From Holosporales bacterium (GTDB lineage: Bacteria; Pseudomonadota; Alphaproteobacteria; RUG11792), in the NCBI GenBank assembly GCA_031279295.1, contig JAITIT010000050.1:1-7672 (forward strand): a DNA stretch of 7,672 bases. The letters run 5' to 3'. This document shows positions 1-5,109 of the stretch, one piece after another. Positions within the stretch are counted from its first letter, which is position 1. Each line of letters begins with the position of its first letter. The translations under genes and the position numbers were made by a program. The notes under the pieces are model-generated. The model was given only the letters and a program-made list of their open reading frames with translations. It was not told the DNA's origin and did no database searches.

Positions 1-120
1 GTTACGGTGCCAGTAACATCTGTGGTCCTAAGTGTGAATGCCCATATTGTTTTGTTGAGCAGTTGCCTGTACACTGTTGGTATCTTTTACAATTCTGCGT
101 TACTGATATTAGTGTCTTCT

Positions 121-990
121 GTGTTACCGCGAACGCGACCTGAATGGATTAAAGCCAAGGCATCGGGTTCAAATAAGTTTGAGCATACTATTGAGATCAT
201 TAAATCCTGCGGAGTCAATACGGTTTGCGAGGAGGCGCTGTGCCCGAATATATGTGAGTGCTGGAAAAACAAAACAGCAACGTTCTTAATAATGGGGAAT
301 GTGTGCACACGAGCGTGTGGATTCTGCAATATAAAATCTGGATGTCCATCGAGCCTCGATCCGTCAGAACCACGTAGGATTACAGAAGCTGTCAAAGCTC
401 TCTCTCTGAAGTATGTTGTGATAACGTCTGTGACAAGAGATGACATACAAGACGGTGGAGCATCGCACTTCGCATCGGTAATCAGCGCAATTAAGGAGAT
501 GCTACCAGACACAAAGATTGAAGTCTTGGTTCCCGATTTCAAGGGAGACGCCGCAGCAATACAGTTGGTTGTAACAGCAGGGCCTACAGTCTTTGCTCAC
601 AATGTTGAGATCGTGAGGAAGCTACATAGCAAGGTTAAGAAGTCACCATCTGATTATGATACGTCATTGAACGTCCTAAAGACCGCGAAAGAAATGTGCA
701 GCGAGGCTATCACAAAGACTGGGTTAATTGTTGGGGTAGGAGAAAATGACTCAGACATATTCGAAACCATAGATAACGTAGCTGCTCATAATATCGATAT
801 CCTGACAATTGGGCAGTACCTGACGCCTACAACGTATCATTATCCGATTGCCAGATACGTAACCATTGAGGAATTCGACACATACGCAAAGTACGGTAAA
901 AAATTAGGAATCAATGTTATCGCTGGGCCGCTCGTTAGATCATCGTACAATGCACTCGAAACTTACAAGCAAGCATGTCACCAGAAATAG
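121..990 (+). CDS. lipA: Lipoyl synthase LipA (radical SAM)
   Basis: LipA inserts two sulfur atoms into protein-bound octanoyl groups to make the lipoyl cofactor of 2-oxoacid dehydrogenases and the glycine cleavage system. Counting from the GTG at 7, the auxiliary-cluster motif CX4CX5C is at C74, C79 and C85 (CEEALCPNICEC). The radical-SAM CX3CX2C is at C100, C104 and C107 (CTRACGFC). The family signatures EVLVPDFKGD (172-181), KTGLIVGVGE (237-246), IGQYLTPT (268-275) and the C-terminal RSSY (311-314), which carries the cluster-ligand serine, are all present. The frame is open from the window edge, but homologues begin close to the PEWIK motif, so I favour GTG at 121 (GTG at 112 is equally possible). 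That gives 289 residues, a normal length. The extra 38 residues from the GTG at 7 are hydrophobic and unlike LipA. No clear Shine-Dalgarno precedes either start. The 3' end overlaps the next gene by 16 bp, which suggests co-transcription. Function is certain; the start is not. Confidence 0.95.
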   Translation: MLPRTRPEWIKAKASGSNKFEHTIEIIKSCGVNTVCEEALCPNICECWKNKTATFLIMGNVCTRACGFCNIKSGCPSSLDPSEPRRITEAVKALSLKYVVITSVTRDDIQDGGASHFASVISAIKEMLPDTKIEVLVPDFKGDAAAIQLVVTAGPTVFAHNVEIVRKLHSKVKKSPSDYDTSLNVLKTAKEMCSEAITKTGLIVGVGENDSDIFETIDNVAAHNIDILTIGQYLTPTTYHYPIARYVTIEEFDTYAKYGKKLGINVIAGPLVRSSYNALETYKQACHQK

Positions 991-1385
991 CCCTATACAC
1001 TATCGCCATACTATCTGGAATCGTAATCGCTTATCAGGATATCATGACTGGAAGAGTAGGTATCGTTCCATTAATTTGCTTCTTTCTATCCTGTATCGCA
1101 ACGTCTTACATTAGGAAAGAATGCTGCCACGTGTTGATGGGGGTGATAATTATTGCTGGTATTACGATGTTTCTTGTGAAGGGAACACACGCAATTGGAG
1201 CGGCCGACTACGTCGTTGGAATATCGCTTGCTAGCGTTATGACGACGTCACATATGTGTGCTTTTCTCATATCATGCGGTCTGTTCGGACTTGTGGTACA
1301 CATTGTTCTAGCCTCTAAGAAGATCCCATTTACTCCCGTGATGTTAGCGGCATATGTGATAACGGAATTTGTTGTGTACTACTAG
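975..1385 (+). CDS. Small membrane protein of the prepilin-peptidase (A24) type
   Basis: This is a 136-residue, very hydrophobic protein with about four to five membrane segments. Its pattern matches the catalytic half of type IV prepilin peptidases (aspartyl proteases that cut prepilin leaders at the inner membrane). An aspartate follows the first segment in YQDIMTGRV (D22). A second lies in GAADYVVG (D78), at the place of the family's GxGD motif. A late KKIPFTP (115-121) matches the conserved IPFGP turn before the last helix. The glycine before the second aspartate is replaced by alanine, so activity is uncertain. The N-terminal methylase domain of PilD is absent, as in the short CpaA/TadV type. 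ATG at 975 overlaps lipA by 16 bp, pointing to translational coupling. No pilin or secretin gene is in the window, so the substrate is unknown. Family assignment comes from motif spacing, not from a search. Confidence 0.6.
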   Translation: MSPEIALYTIAILSGIVIAYQDIMTGRVGIVPLICFFLSCIATSYIRKECCHVLMGVIIIAGITMFLVKGTHAIGAADYVVGISLASVMTTSHMCAFLISCGLFGLVVHIVLASKKIPFTPVMLAAYVITEFVVYY

Positions 1386-1603
1386 TCACCCTCTGCATCG
1401 GGCTGTAACCAAATAGCTCCATACACATCTATGATCCAAGACAGTAATTTAATCGTTCTCCAATAATCTCTTGCAGTTCCTCTATGCTGATTTCAACTTT
1501 TCAAAGTACATTGAGTCACATCTGTGTCGTGTCTGCTCCTTCTGCGCCTTGAATATCCTAGGTAATCCTTCCACAGGAAGGGTGTTAGCTCATTCATCAA
1601 CAC
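1382..1603 (-). pseudogene. Decayed minus-strand gene remnant (unknown)
   Basis: On the minus strand one frame reads from GTG 1603 / ATG 1597 (MNELTPFLWKDYLG...) to a TGA at 1495-1493. The same frame then stays open for 36 codons to TAG at 1384-1382, ending in protein-like sequence (LLSWIIDVYGAIWLQPDAEG). In another minus frame the same DNA reads VEISIEELQEIIGERLNY, also protein-like, up to a TAG near 1430. Good segments in different frames on one strand suggest an old gene broken by small indels rather than an intact gene. The 3' end abuts the end of the A24 peptidase gene on the opposite strand. I do not recognise the family. The alternative is that the spacer is non-coding and these readings are chance. 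Confidence 0.3.
1567..1581. repeat. Short perfect hairpin
   Basis: CCTTCC-ACA-GGAAGG is a perfect 6-bp stem with a 3-base loop, extended by a T-G wobble and an A-T pair. No T-run follows on either strand, so it is not a standard intrinsic terminator. It lies inside the proposed decayed minus-strand gene. Confidence 0.4.
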
Positions 1604-1620
1604 ACCGCTTCATCAACACA
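1593..1620. repeat. Two direct 12-bp repeats
   Basis: TTCATCAACACA occurs at 1593-1604 and again at 1609-1620, separated by 4 bases (16-bp period). There are only two copies, so this is probably a small local duplication in the spacer. Confidence 0.7.
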
Positions 1621-1636
1621 TCACTTTATAGTGTAT

Positions 1637-1671
1637 CTAAAATCTCCAGAGTTCAGATACATCTCTTGGAG
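1637..1671 (-). terminator. Possible rho-independent terminator of rho
   Basis: Seven bases after the rho stop, the minus strand reads CTCCAAGAG, an 11-base loop, then CTCTGGAG. This gives an 8-bp stem with one bulged A (arms 1671-1663 and 1651-1644), followed by ATTTTAG. The T-run is short, so the terminator would be weak. Confidence 0.35.
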
Positions 1672-1677
1672 TCATTA

Positions 1678-2949
1678 TCACGAGTTCATTGAATCAAAAA
1701 AATCATCATTGGTTTTGGAGTACTTGAGCTTCTCAATGAGAAATTCCATGGCTTCTGTAGTCCCCATAGGGTTAAGGATGCGCCTGAGTATCCACATCTT
1801 AGACATCTTTGTCTTGTCTTTAATGAGGAGTTCCTCTTTGCGGGTGCCAGACCTGTTGATATCTATTGCTGGGAACACTCTCTTGTCTGAAAGCTTTCTA
1901 TCCAAAATGATTTCAGAGTTACCGGTACCCTTAAACTCCTCAAAAATTACGTCATCCATGCGAGATCCGGTTTCGACCAAAGCAGTTGCTATGATTGTAA
2001 GAGACCCACCATCCTCTATGTTCCGCGCTGCCCCAAAGAACCTCTTTGGGCGCTGTAGGGCGTTTGAGTCTACTCCACCTGTCAGCACCTTTCCAGATGA
2101 TGGCACAACCGTATTGTAGGCCCTTGCTAGCCTCGTAATAGAATCCAGTAGGATGACGACGTCCCTCTTGTGTTCGACCAACCTTTTGGCCTTCTCGACT
2201 ATTATCTCAGTTACTTGTACATGCCTCGATGCCGGCTCATCGAACGTGGAACTAATTACCTCACCATCAACTGATCTCTGCATGTCCGTCACTTCCTCAG
2301 GTCTCTCATCAATCAAGAGCACGATAAGGTACACGTCCGGGAATTTGGTGGTGATAGCCTGAGCAATTGTTTGCAGCATGACTGTTTTTCCAGTCCTGGG
2401 AGGGGCGACTATCAGAGCCCTCTGTCCTTTACCTATCGGAGCTACCAAATCAATGACTCTCTGCGTGAAGCAGATCTTGTTGTTCTTGGATTCATTCGGT
2501 AGTTCCAGACTTAGCATCTCGTCAGGATACAGCGGTGTCAGGTTGTCAAAGTTGGTACGTCTACGGATGTTCTCAGTATCCTCAAAATTTACTTTCGTAA
2601 TCTTGATGACGGAGAAGTACCGTTCTGATTCTTTCGGTGCTTTGATTCGGCACTCAATTGTGTCTCCGGTCTTTAAGCCGAATTTCTTGACGAACGCTGG
2701 TGATACATATACATCATCCGGACCTGGAAGGTAATTCGATTCAGGTGATCTCAAGAATCCAAACCCATCCTGAAGGATCTCGAGCACCCCAATGCTTGAG
2801 ATCGGGATGTCCGCCTCGGATACTTTCTTCAGTATCGAGAAGACGAGATCCTGCTTGCGCATTGTATGTGGATTCTCAACGTTATGTTCAGTCGCATATT
2901 CCAAAAGCGCCGGTAGCGATTTTAGCTTTAATTCTTGAAGATTCATCAT
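1678..2949 (-). CDS. rho: Transcription termination factor Rho
   Basis: Rho is the hexameric RNA-dependent ATPase/translocase that terminates transcription. At 423 residues it has the usual compact alphaproteobacterial length. The N-terminal helical part holds RKQDLVFSIL (31-40). The cold-shock-like RNA-binding domain follows with DGFGFLR (61-67) and YLPGPDDVYVSP (73-84). Walker A is PPRTGKT (183-189) and Walker B is VVILLDS (264-270). The Q-loop region spans 288-310 (GGVDSNALQRPKRFFGAARN) and the R-loop is KGTGN (340-344). The arginine-rich finger region is AIDINRSGTRKEELL (361-375). No key residue is missing and the protein ends in FFDSMNS. Two ATGs are adjacent: AAGGA at 2957-2953 sits 3 nt from the first and 6 nt from the second (2946), so the second may be the true start. 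The stop TGA is followed at once by TAA. It is divergent from rpmE; I see no convincing -35/-10 pair for it in the gap. Confidence 0.98.
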   Translation of the reverse strand: MMNLQELKLKSLPALLEYATEHNVENPHTMRKQDLVFSILKKVSEADIPISSIGVLEILQDGFGFLRSPESNYLPGPDDVYVSPAFVKKFGLKTGDTIECRIKAPKESERYFSVIKITKVNFEDTENIRRRTNFDNLTPLYPDEMLSLELPNESKNNKICFTQRVIDLVAPIGKGQRALIVAPPRTGKTVMLQTIAQAITTKFPDVYLIVLLIDERPEEVTDMQRSVDGEVISSTFDEPASRHVQVTEIIVEKAKRLVEHKRDVVILLDSITRLARAYNTVVPSSGKVLTGGVDSNALQRPKRFFGAARNIEDGGSLTIIATALVETGSRMDDVIFEEFKGTGNSEIILDRKLSDKRVFPAIDINRSGTRKEELLIKDKTKMSKMWILRRILNPMGTTEAMEFLIEKLKYSKTNDDFFDSMNS

Positions 2950-2952
2950 TGT

Positions 2953-2957
2953 TCCTT
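2953..2957 (-). promoter_or_regulatory. Ribosome-binding site of rho
   Basis: AAGGA lies 3 nt before the first and 6 nt before the second of two tandem in-frame ATGs. The spacing favours the second ATG (2946-2944) as the main start. Confidence 0.6.
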
Positions 2958-3004
2958 AAACGTAAATGCTGTGGCGAAAGCCTTACATGGCGCGGAGAAA
3001 CCGA

Positions 3005-3033
3005 TTGACCTCTCTTGCCGATTGCAATACACT
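3005..3033 (+). promoter_or_regulatory. Sigma70-type promoter of rpmE
   Basis: TTGACC (3005-3010), a 17-base spacer and TACACT (3028-3033) match the -35 consensus at 5 of 6 and the -10 at 4 of 6 positions with ideal spacing. Transcription would start near 3040, giving a leader of about 48 nt before rpmE. The -10 box is the left half of a perfect dyad, listed separately. Confidence 0.6.
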
Positions 3034-3043
3034 GTGCAGTGTA
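3028..3043. promoter_or_regulatory. Perfect dyad over the rpmE -10 box (possible operator)
   Basis: TACACTG-TG-CAGTGTA is a perfect 7+7 inverted repeat with a 2-base centre. It covers the -10 box and predicted start of transcription. The position is typical for a repressor operator. It could also act on the divergent rho transcript, whose leader begins nearby. Confidence 0.45.
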
Positions 3044-3087
3044 CTACATTTTTGGCCTATGTCAAACAAGCTTTTTTAGGTGACTAC

Positions 3088-3309
3088 ATGAAAAAAAACA
3101 TCCATCCCGACTACCATACCATTTCTGTCATTCTGACGAGTGGTGAAAAATTCGAGACAAAGTCTGTGTATGGGAAAGCTGGAGATACCATTCACCTTGA
3201 CATAGACCCATTTACACACCCAGCATGGACAGGCGCAGGACGGAGACTCGTAGACTCAGCAGGACAGATCAGCAAGTTCAACAAGAGGTACAGCATCAAG
3301 AAGCCGTAG
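3088..3309 (+). CDS. rpmE: 50S ribosomal protein L31 (cysteine-free form)
   Basis: L31 bridges the large and small ribosomal subunits. The 73-residue protein starts KKNIHPDYH and carries VYGKAGDTIHLDIDPFTHPAW, HPAW being the family hallmark, then ends with ISKFNKRY. It contains no cysteines, so it is the zinc-independent form typical of Rickettsiales relatives. The open frame extends upstream to 2935, but ATG 3088 is chosen because AGGTG (3078-3082) sits 5 nt before it, the TTGACC/TACACT promoter lies just upstream, and homologues start here. It is divergent from rho and convergent with tpiA. Confidence 0.95.
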   Translation: MKKNIHPDYHTISVILTSGEKFETKSVYGKAGDTIHLDIDPFTHPAWTGAGRRLVDSAGQISKFNKRYSIKKP

Positions 3310-3389
3310 CGCCGCAGCTAATAAGGCTATGGGAAATGTACATCGCAAGTGGGGATATTAAGACCGGTAGTCGAATATATTATGGTTAG
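3225..3389 (+). CDS. Short ORF overlapping the end of rpmE (hypothetical)
   Basis: A 54-residue frame starts at ATG 3225 inside rpmE (different frame, 85-bp overlap) and ends at TAG 3387-3389. The first half is arginine/glutamine-rich and may merely be a shadow of rpmE. The second half, beyond the rpmE stop, reads like true protein (PQLIRLWEMYIASGDIKTGS, then RIYYG). There is no visible ribosome-binding site at 3225 and no later start except ATG 3336. It may be a small overlapping gene, a remnant of a gene whose 5' end is lost, or chance. I do not recognise the family. Confidence 0.3.
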   Translation: MDRRRTETRRLSRTDQQVQQEVQHQEAVAPQLIRLWEMYIASGDIKTGSRIYYG

Positions 3390-3403
3390 CTATACCGCAG
3401 ATC

Positions 3404-3421
3404 CGCGGGATATGTCCCGCG
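3404..3421. terminator. GC-rich hairpin between convergent rpmE and tpiA
   Basis: CGCGGGA-TATG-TCCCGCG is a perfect 7-bp stem with a 4-base loop, seven bases from the tpiA stop and about 95 bases after rpmE. It lacks a clear T-run on both strands, so it may block read-through or protect mRNA ends in both directions rather than act as a classical terminator. Confidence 0.5.
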
Positions 3422-3427
3422 AGTATC

Positions 3428-4123
3428 TTACATCAGCTCCTGGATTCTTAAGATGGCCGATACCTCGTCAATCTTCAGACTAGCTCCACCTACCAACACA
3501 CCAGAGATCTCGTCCACCCTCAAGATATCGAGGGCATTTGTGGAAGTAACGCTACCACCATATATTACCCTTGGAATCTTATACCTCTGCTGCAGACGCA
3601 CCGCAGTTTCCCGGATATCAGCTGCACTAGGAAGACATCCGGTGCCTATCGCAGAAACTGGCTCGTAGGCCAGTATAATTTTATCGTGATAGACTTGCAA
3701 TAATGACTCAGTCTGCTTTGTAATCTGAGACTCATAGTCATCTGACACGCACAGGATTGCGATGAGGCCGCATCGTGTTGCATTTGCTAGCTTCACGTGA
3801 ATCAATTCAGCTTCAGCCCCGTCTCCATGAGAACGTCGCTCGCTGTGCCCTAGTATCACGTATCTGATTCCGATGTCAACCAACATATCGGCTGATATTT
3901 CTCCTGTATGCGCACCGAAGCCACTGTATGTCGAACAATCCTGAGCCGCCAGCCTGAACCGCGGCTCCTTAGAAGCTGCATATGCCAAGAAAATATCTGG
4001 CATGGCAATCACCAGATTCCAGCAAGCAGTATCATTTGGCAAATGAGCAGCAATGGAAATGAACGAGTCGATCAACTGGATGCTGCCATTCATCTTCCAG
4101 TTGCAGATGGTAAGCTTAGGCAT
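3428..4123 (-). CDS. tpiA: Triosephosphate isomerase
   Basis: TPI interconverts dihydroxyacetone phosphate and glyceraldehyde 3-phosphate; it is a soluble beta/alpha barrel. Counting from ATG 4153, the substrate lysine is K20 in NWKMNG. The electrophile histidine is H103 in LGHSERR and the catalytic base is E164 in AYEPVSAIGTG. The phosphate-binding motifs are YGGSV (198-202) and VLVGGASL (219-226). All catalytic residues are present. Oddly, the almost invariant tryptophan of the loop-6 hinge (PVW) is serine (S167 in PVSAIGTG), and the usual lysine after GTG is cysteine. The frame also has an ATG at 4153, but homologues start just before NWKMNG, so ATG 4123 (231 residues) is preferred. Neither start has a clear Shine-Dalgarno. 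Its promoter and a dyad lie upstream at 4174-4217. It is convergent with rpmE. Confidence 0.95.
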   Translation of the reverse strand: MPKLTICNWKMNGSIQLIDSFISIAAHLPNDTACWNLVIAMPDIFLAYAASKEPRFRLAAQDCSTYSGFGAHTGEISADMLVDIGIRYVILGHSERRSHGDGAEAELIHVKLANATRCGLIAILCVSDDYESQITKQTESLLQVYHDKIILAYEPVSAIGTGCLPSAADIRETAVRLQQRYKIPRVIYGGSVTSTNALDILRVDEISGVLVGGASLKIDEVSAILRIQELM

Positions 4124-4173
4124 ACATAACGGCCAAAATATGAGGTAATTCATTAGGAATGATACAGCAATTA

Positions 4174-4191
4174 GGTACCACGAGTGGTATC
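4174..4191. promoter_or_regulatory. Dyad upstream of tpiA (possible operator)
   Basis: GGTACCAC-GA-GTGGTATC is an 8+8 inverted repeat with one G-T position. It overlaps the -10 box and predicted start point of the tpiA promoter, as the dyad at rpmE does. Confidence 0.4.
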
Positions 4192-4217
4192 ACAAAATGT
4201 GTGGATCAGCATATCAA
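4189..4217 (-). promoter_or_regulatory. Sigma70-type promoter of tpiA
   Basis: On the minus strand TTGATA (4217-4212), a 17-base spacer and TGTGAT (4194-4189) match the consensus at 5 of 6 and 4 of 6 positions. Transcription would start near 4182, about 59 nt before ATG 4123. Confidence 0.5.
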
Positions 4218-4298
4218 AGATAGAGCGAGGTCTCTATTCACTAATAGTAACATAACACTGTAGCAATAGAGGAAGCGGTAGGGTCACAACCGTTACGC

Positions 4299-4729
4299 TT
4301 AGCTCGCAGGAGGGCACGATGATTGTTGTCTCCACTTATGTTTGGTGAGGGCAGTCTGGTAGATTTGGCCATCATTCTTGAGATGAATGGGTTGTATACG
4401 CACGTCAAATGAAGTAGGAGACAGGAGTGGAGATACACTGGAAAGAATATGAGATAAGCTAAATGGTACCGTAGGAATAGCATGCACAGATGGTAATCCA
4501 ACGTACAGAAGCAAGAGTTTGAAGATGTTGAAGCTGAGCGTTAGGTATATGTTGCTTCGCCATAGCTACCTTGGTTGTCGAAAAACTGCACCACTTTGGT
4601 GCCAACCAGCACACCATCCGGAATAGTGAAGCTCGTTACGATTTGTCTATTCGCACCAGCTATGTTTAAGAGATCTGGCATTATTTTGTATCTCTGATGG
4701 AACCACTGGTTACAACCCGATGCCGTTCA
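4299..4729 (-). pseudogene. Fragmented gene, phage/tail structural protein style
   Basis: Two minus-strand frames carry protein-like sequence. The first runs from after a TGA at 4729 to TAA at 4543-4541 and contains ATG 4681. From there it encodes 46 residues including TSFTIPDGVLVGTKVVQFF and NQGSYGEATYT. The form 'IP-G-GTK-V-F----G---A--' is common in phage tail or baseplate proteins. The second frame opens at 4565 and closes at 4301-4299, with SLSHILSSV, FDVRIQPI and NDGQIYQTALT, resembling the strand that follows such modules. The two overlap where the first stops, consistent with a frameshift. The N-terminal part is missing, because DNA further upstream is occupied by plus-strand coding-like sequence. 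There is no good ribosome-binding site. This is a remnant by my reading; the family is inferred from style only. Confidence 0.35.
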
Positions 4730-5109
4730 GGCAACTGCTCTCGTGGCAACACTGATATCGATGAGTCAGATTGCCTGAGAAAGCTGGAACTACAGTATCT
4801 GCGATGCTCATGCATCTGCAAACCGCCGAGAAGTATGGCACGAAGTTTAAGGAAGTACTAGAGGAAATTGGACCATCTGCTAAAGAGTTGATGAAGAAAA
4901 TCGGTGAAGACGCCCAGGATACAATCCAACAAAAACACGCCAAGCTGCTCGTAGATACTTTCAGAAAAAACTATCAGAAAGATGCGGCGCTTTCAGATGT
5001 CAAAATTACGCTGGATATCGACCGCTGGAGGGTCGTTGAGACACAGTCTAAGACCGATAGTCGAACAAATGCCTTTACCCAATCTTCAGTACCCCCTGCA
5101 CTGCTGTAA
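4698..5109 (+). pseudogene. Frameshifted gene 3' remnant (hypothetical, possibly phage-derived)
   Basis: From 4771 (TTG) to TAA 5107-5109 an open frame encodes a charged, helical protein with AEKYGTKFKEVLEEIG, AKELMKKIGEDAQDTIQQ, LLVDTFRKNYQKD and DVKITLDIDRWRVVE. There is no proper ATG start; the first methionine is at 4804. Directly upstream, another frame from 4698 reads WNHWLQPDAVQATALVATL then ISMSQIA and stops at TGA 4776-4778. Skipping one base at GCC-TGA-G joins it smoothly to EKAGTTVSAML. This looks like a single gene broken by a one-base insertion and lacking its 5' end. The last 35 bp overlap the 3' end of vgrG tail-to-tail, so the final residues may not be original. Function is unknown; a portal- or connector-like phage protein is one guess. 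It could still be expressed as a short protein from TTG 4771. Confidence 0.45.

Noticed and set aside
87..542. Minus-strand frame of 151 codons inside lipA
   Set aside because: It is antisense to the conserved LipA cysteine motifs and has no recognisable features.
1382..1680. TGA read as tryptophan (rho stop TGA followed by TAA; remnant with in-frame TGA)
   Set aside because: lipA, rho, rpmE, tpiA and vgrG are all intact with TGG for tryptophan and no internal TGA, and Rho ends at the expected place. A standard code plus gene decay explains the data.
1631..2734. Several plus-strand open frames antisense to rho
   Set aside because: They are shadows of rho in other frames; none has a motif or a ribosome-binding site, and rho is certain on the minus strand.
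4220..4237. ATAGAG...CTCTAT inverted repeat as a terminator
   Set aside because: The stem is only 6 bp, AT-rich, and no proper T-run follows on either strand.
4241..4501. Hydrophobic minus-strand frame in the tpiA-vgrG spacer
   Set aside because: It lies in the same strand region as the tail-like remnant but reads as low-quality, leucine/histidine-rich sequence; the neighbouring frame ending at 4299 is more protein-like.
4710..4943. Minus-strand 77-codon frame
   Set aside because: It is antisense to the charged helical plus-strand ORF and has a cysteine/serine-rich composition typical of a shadow.
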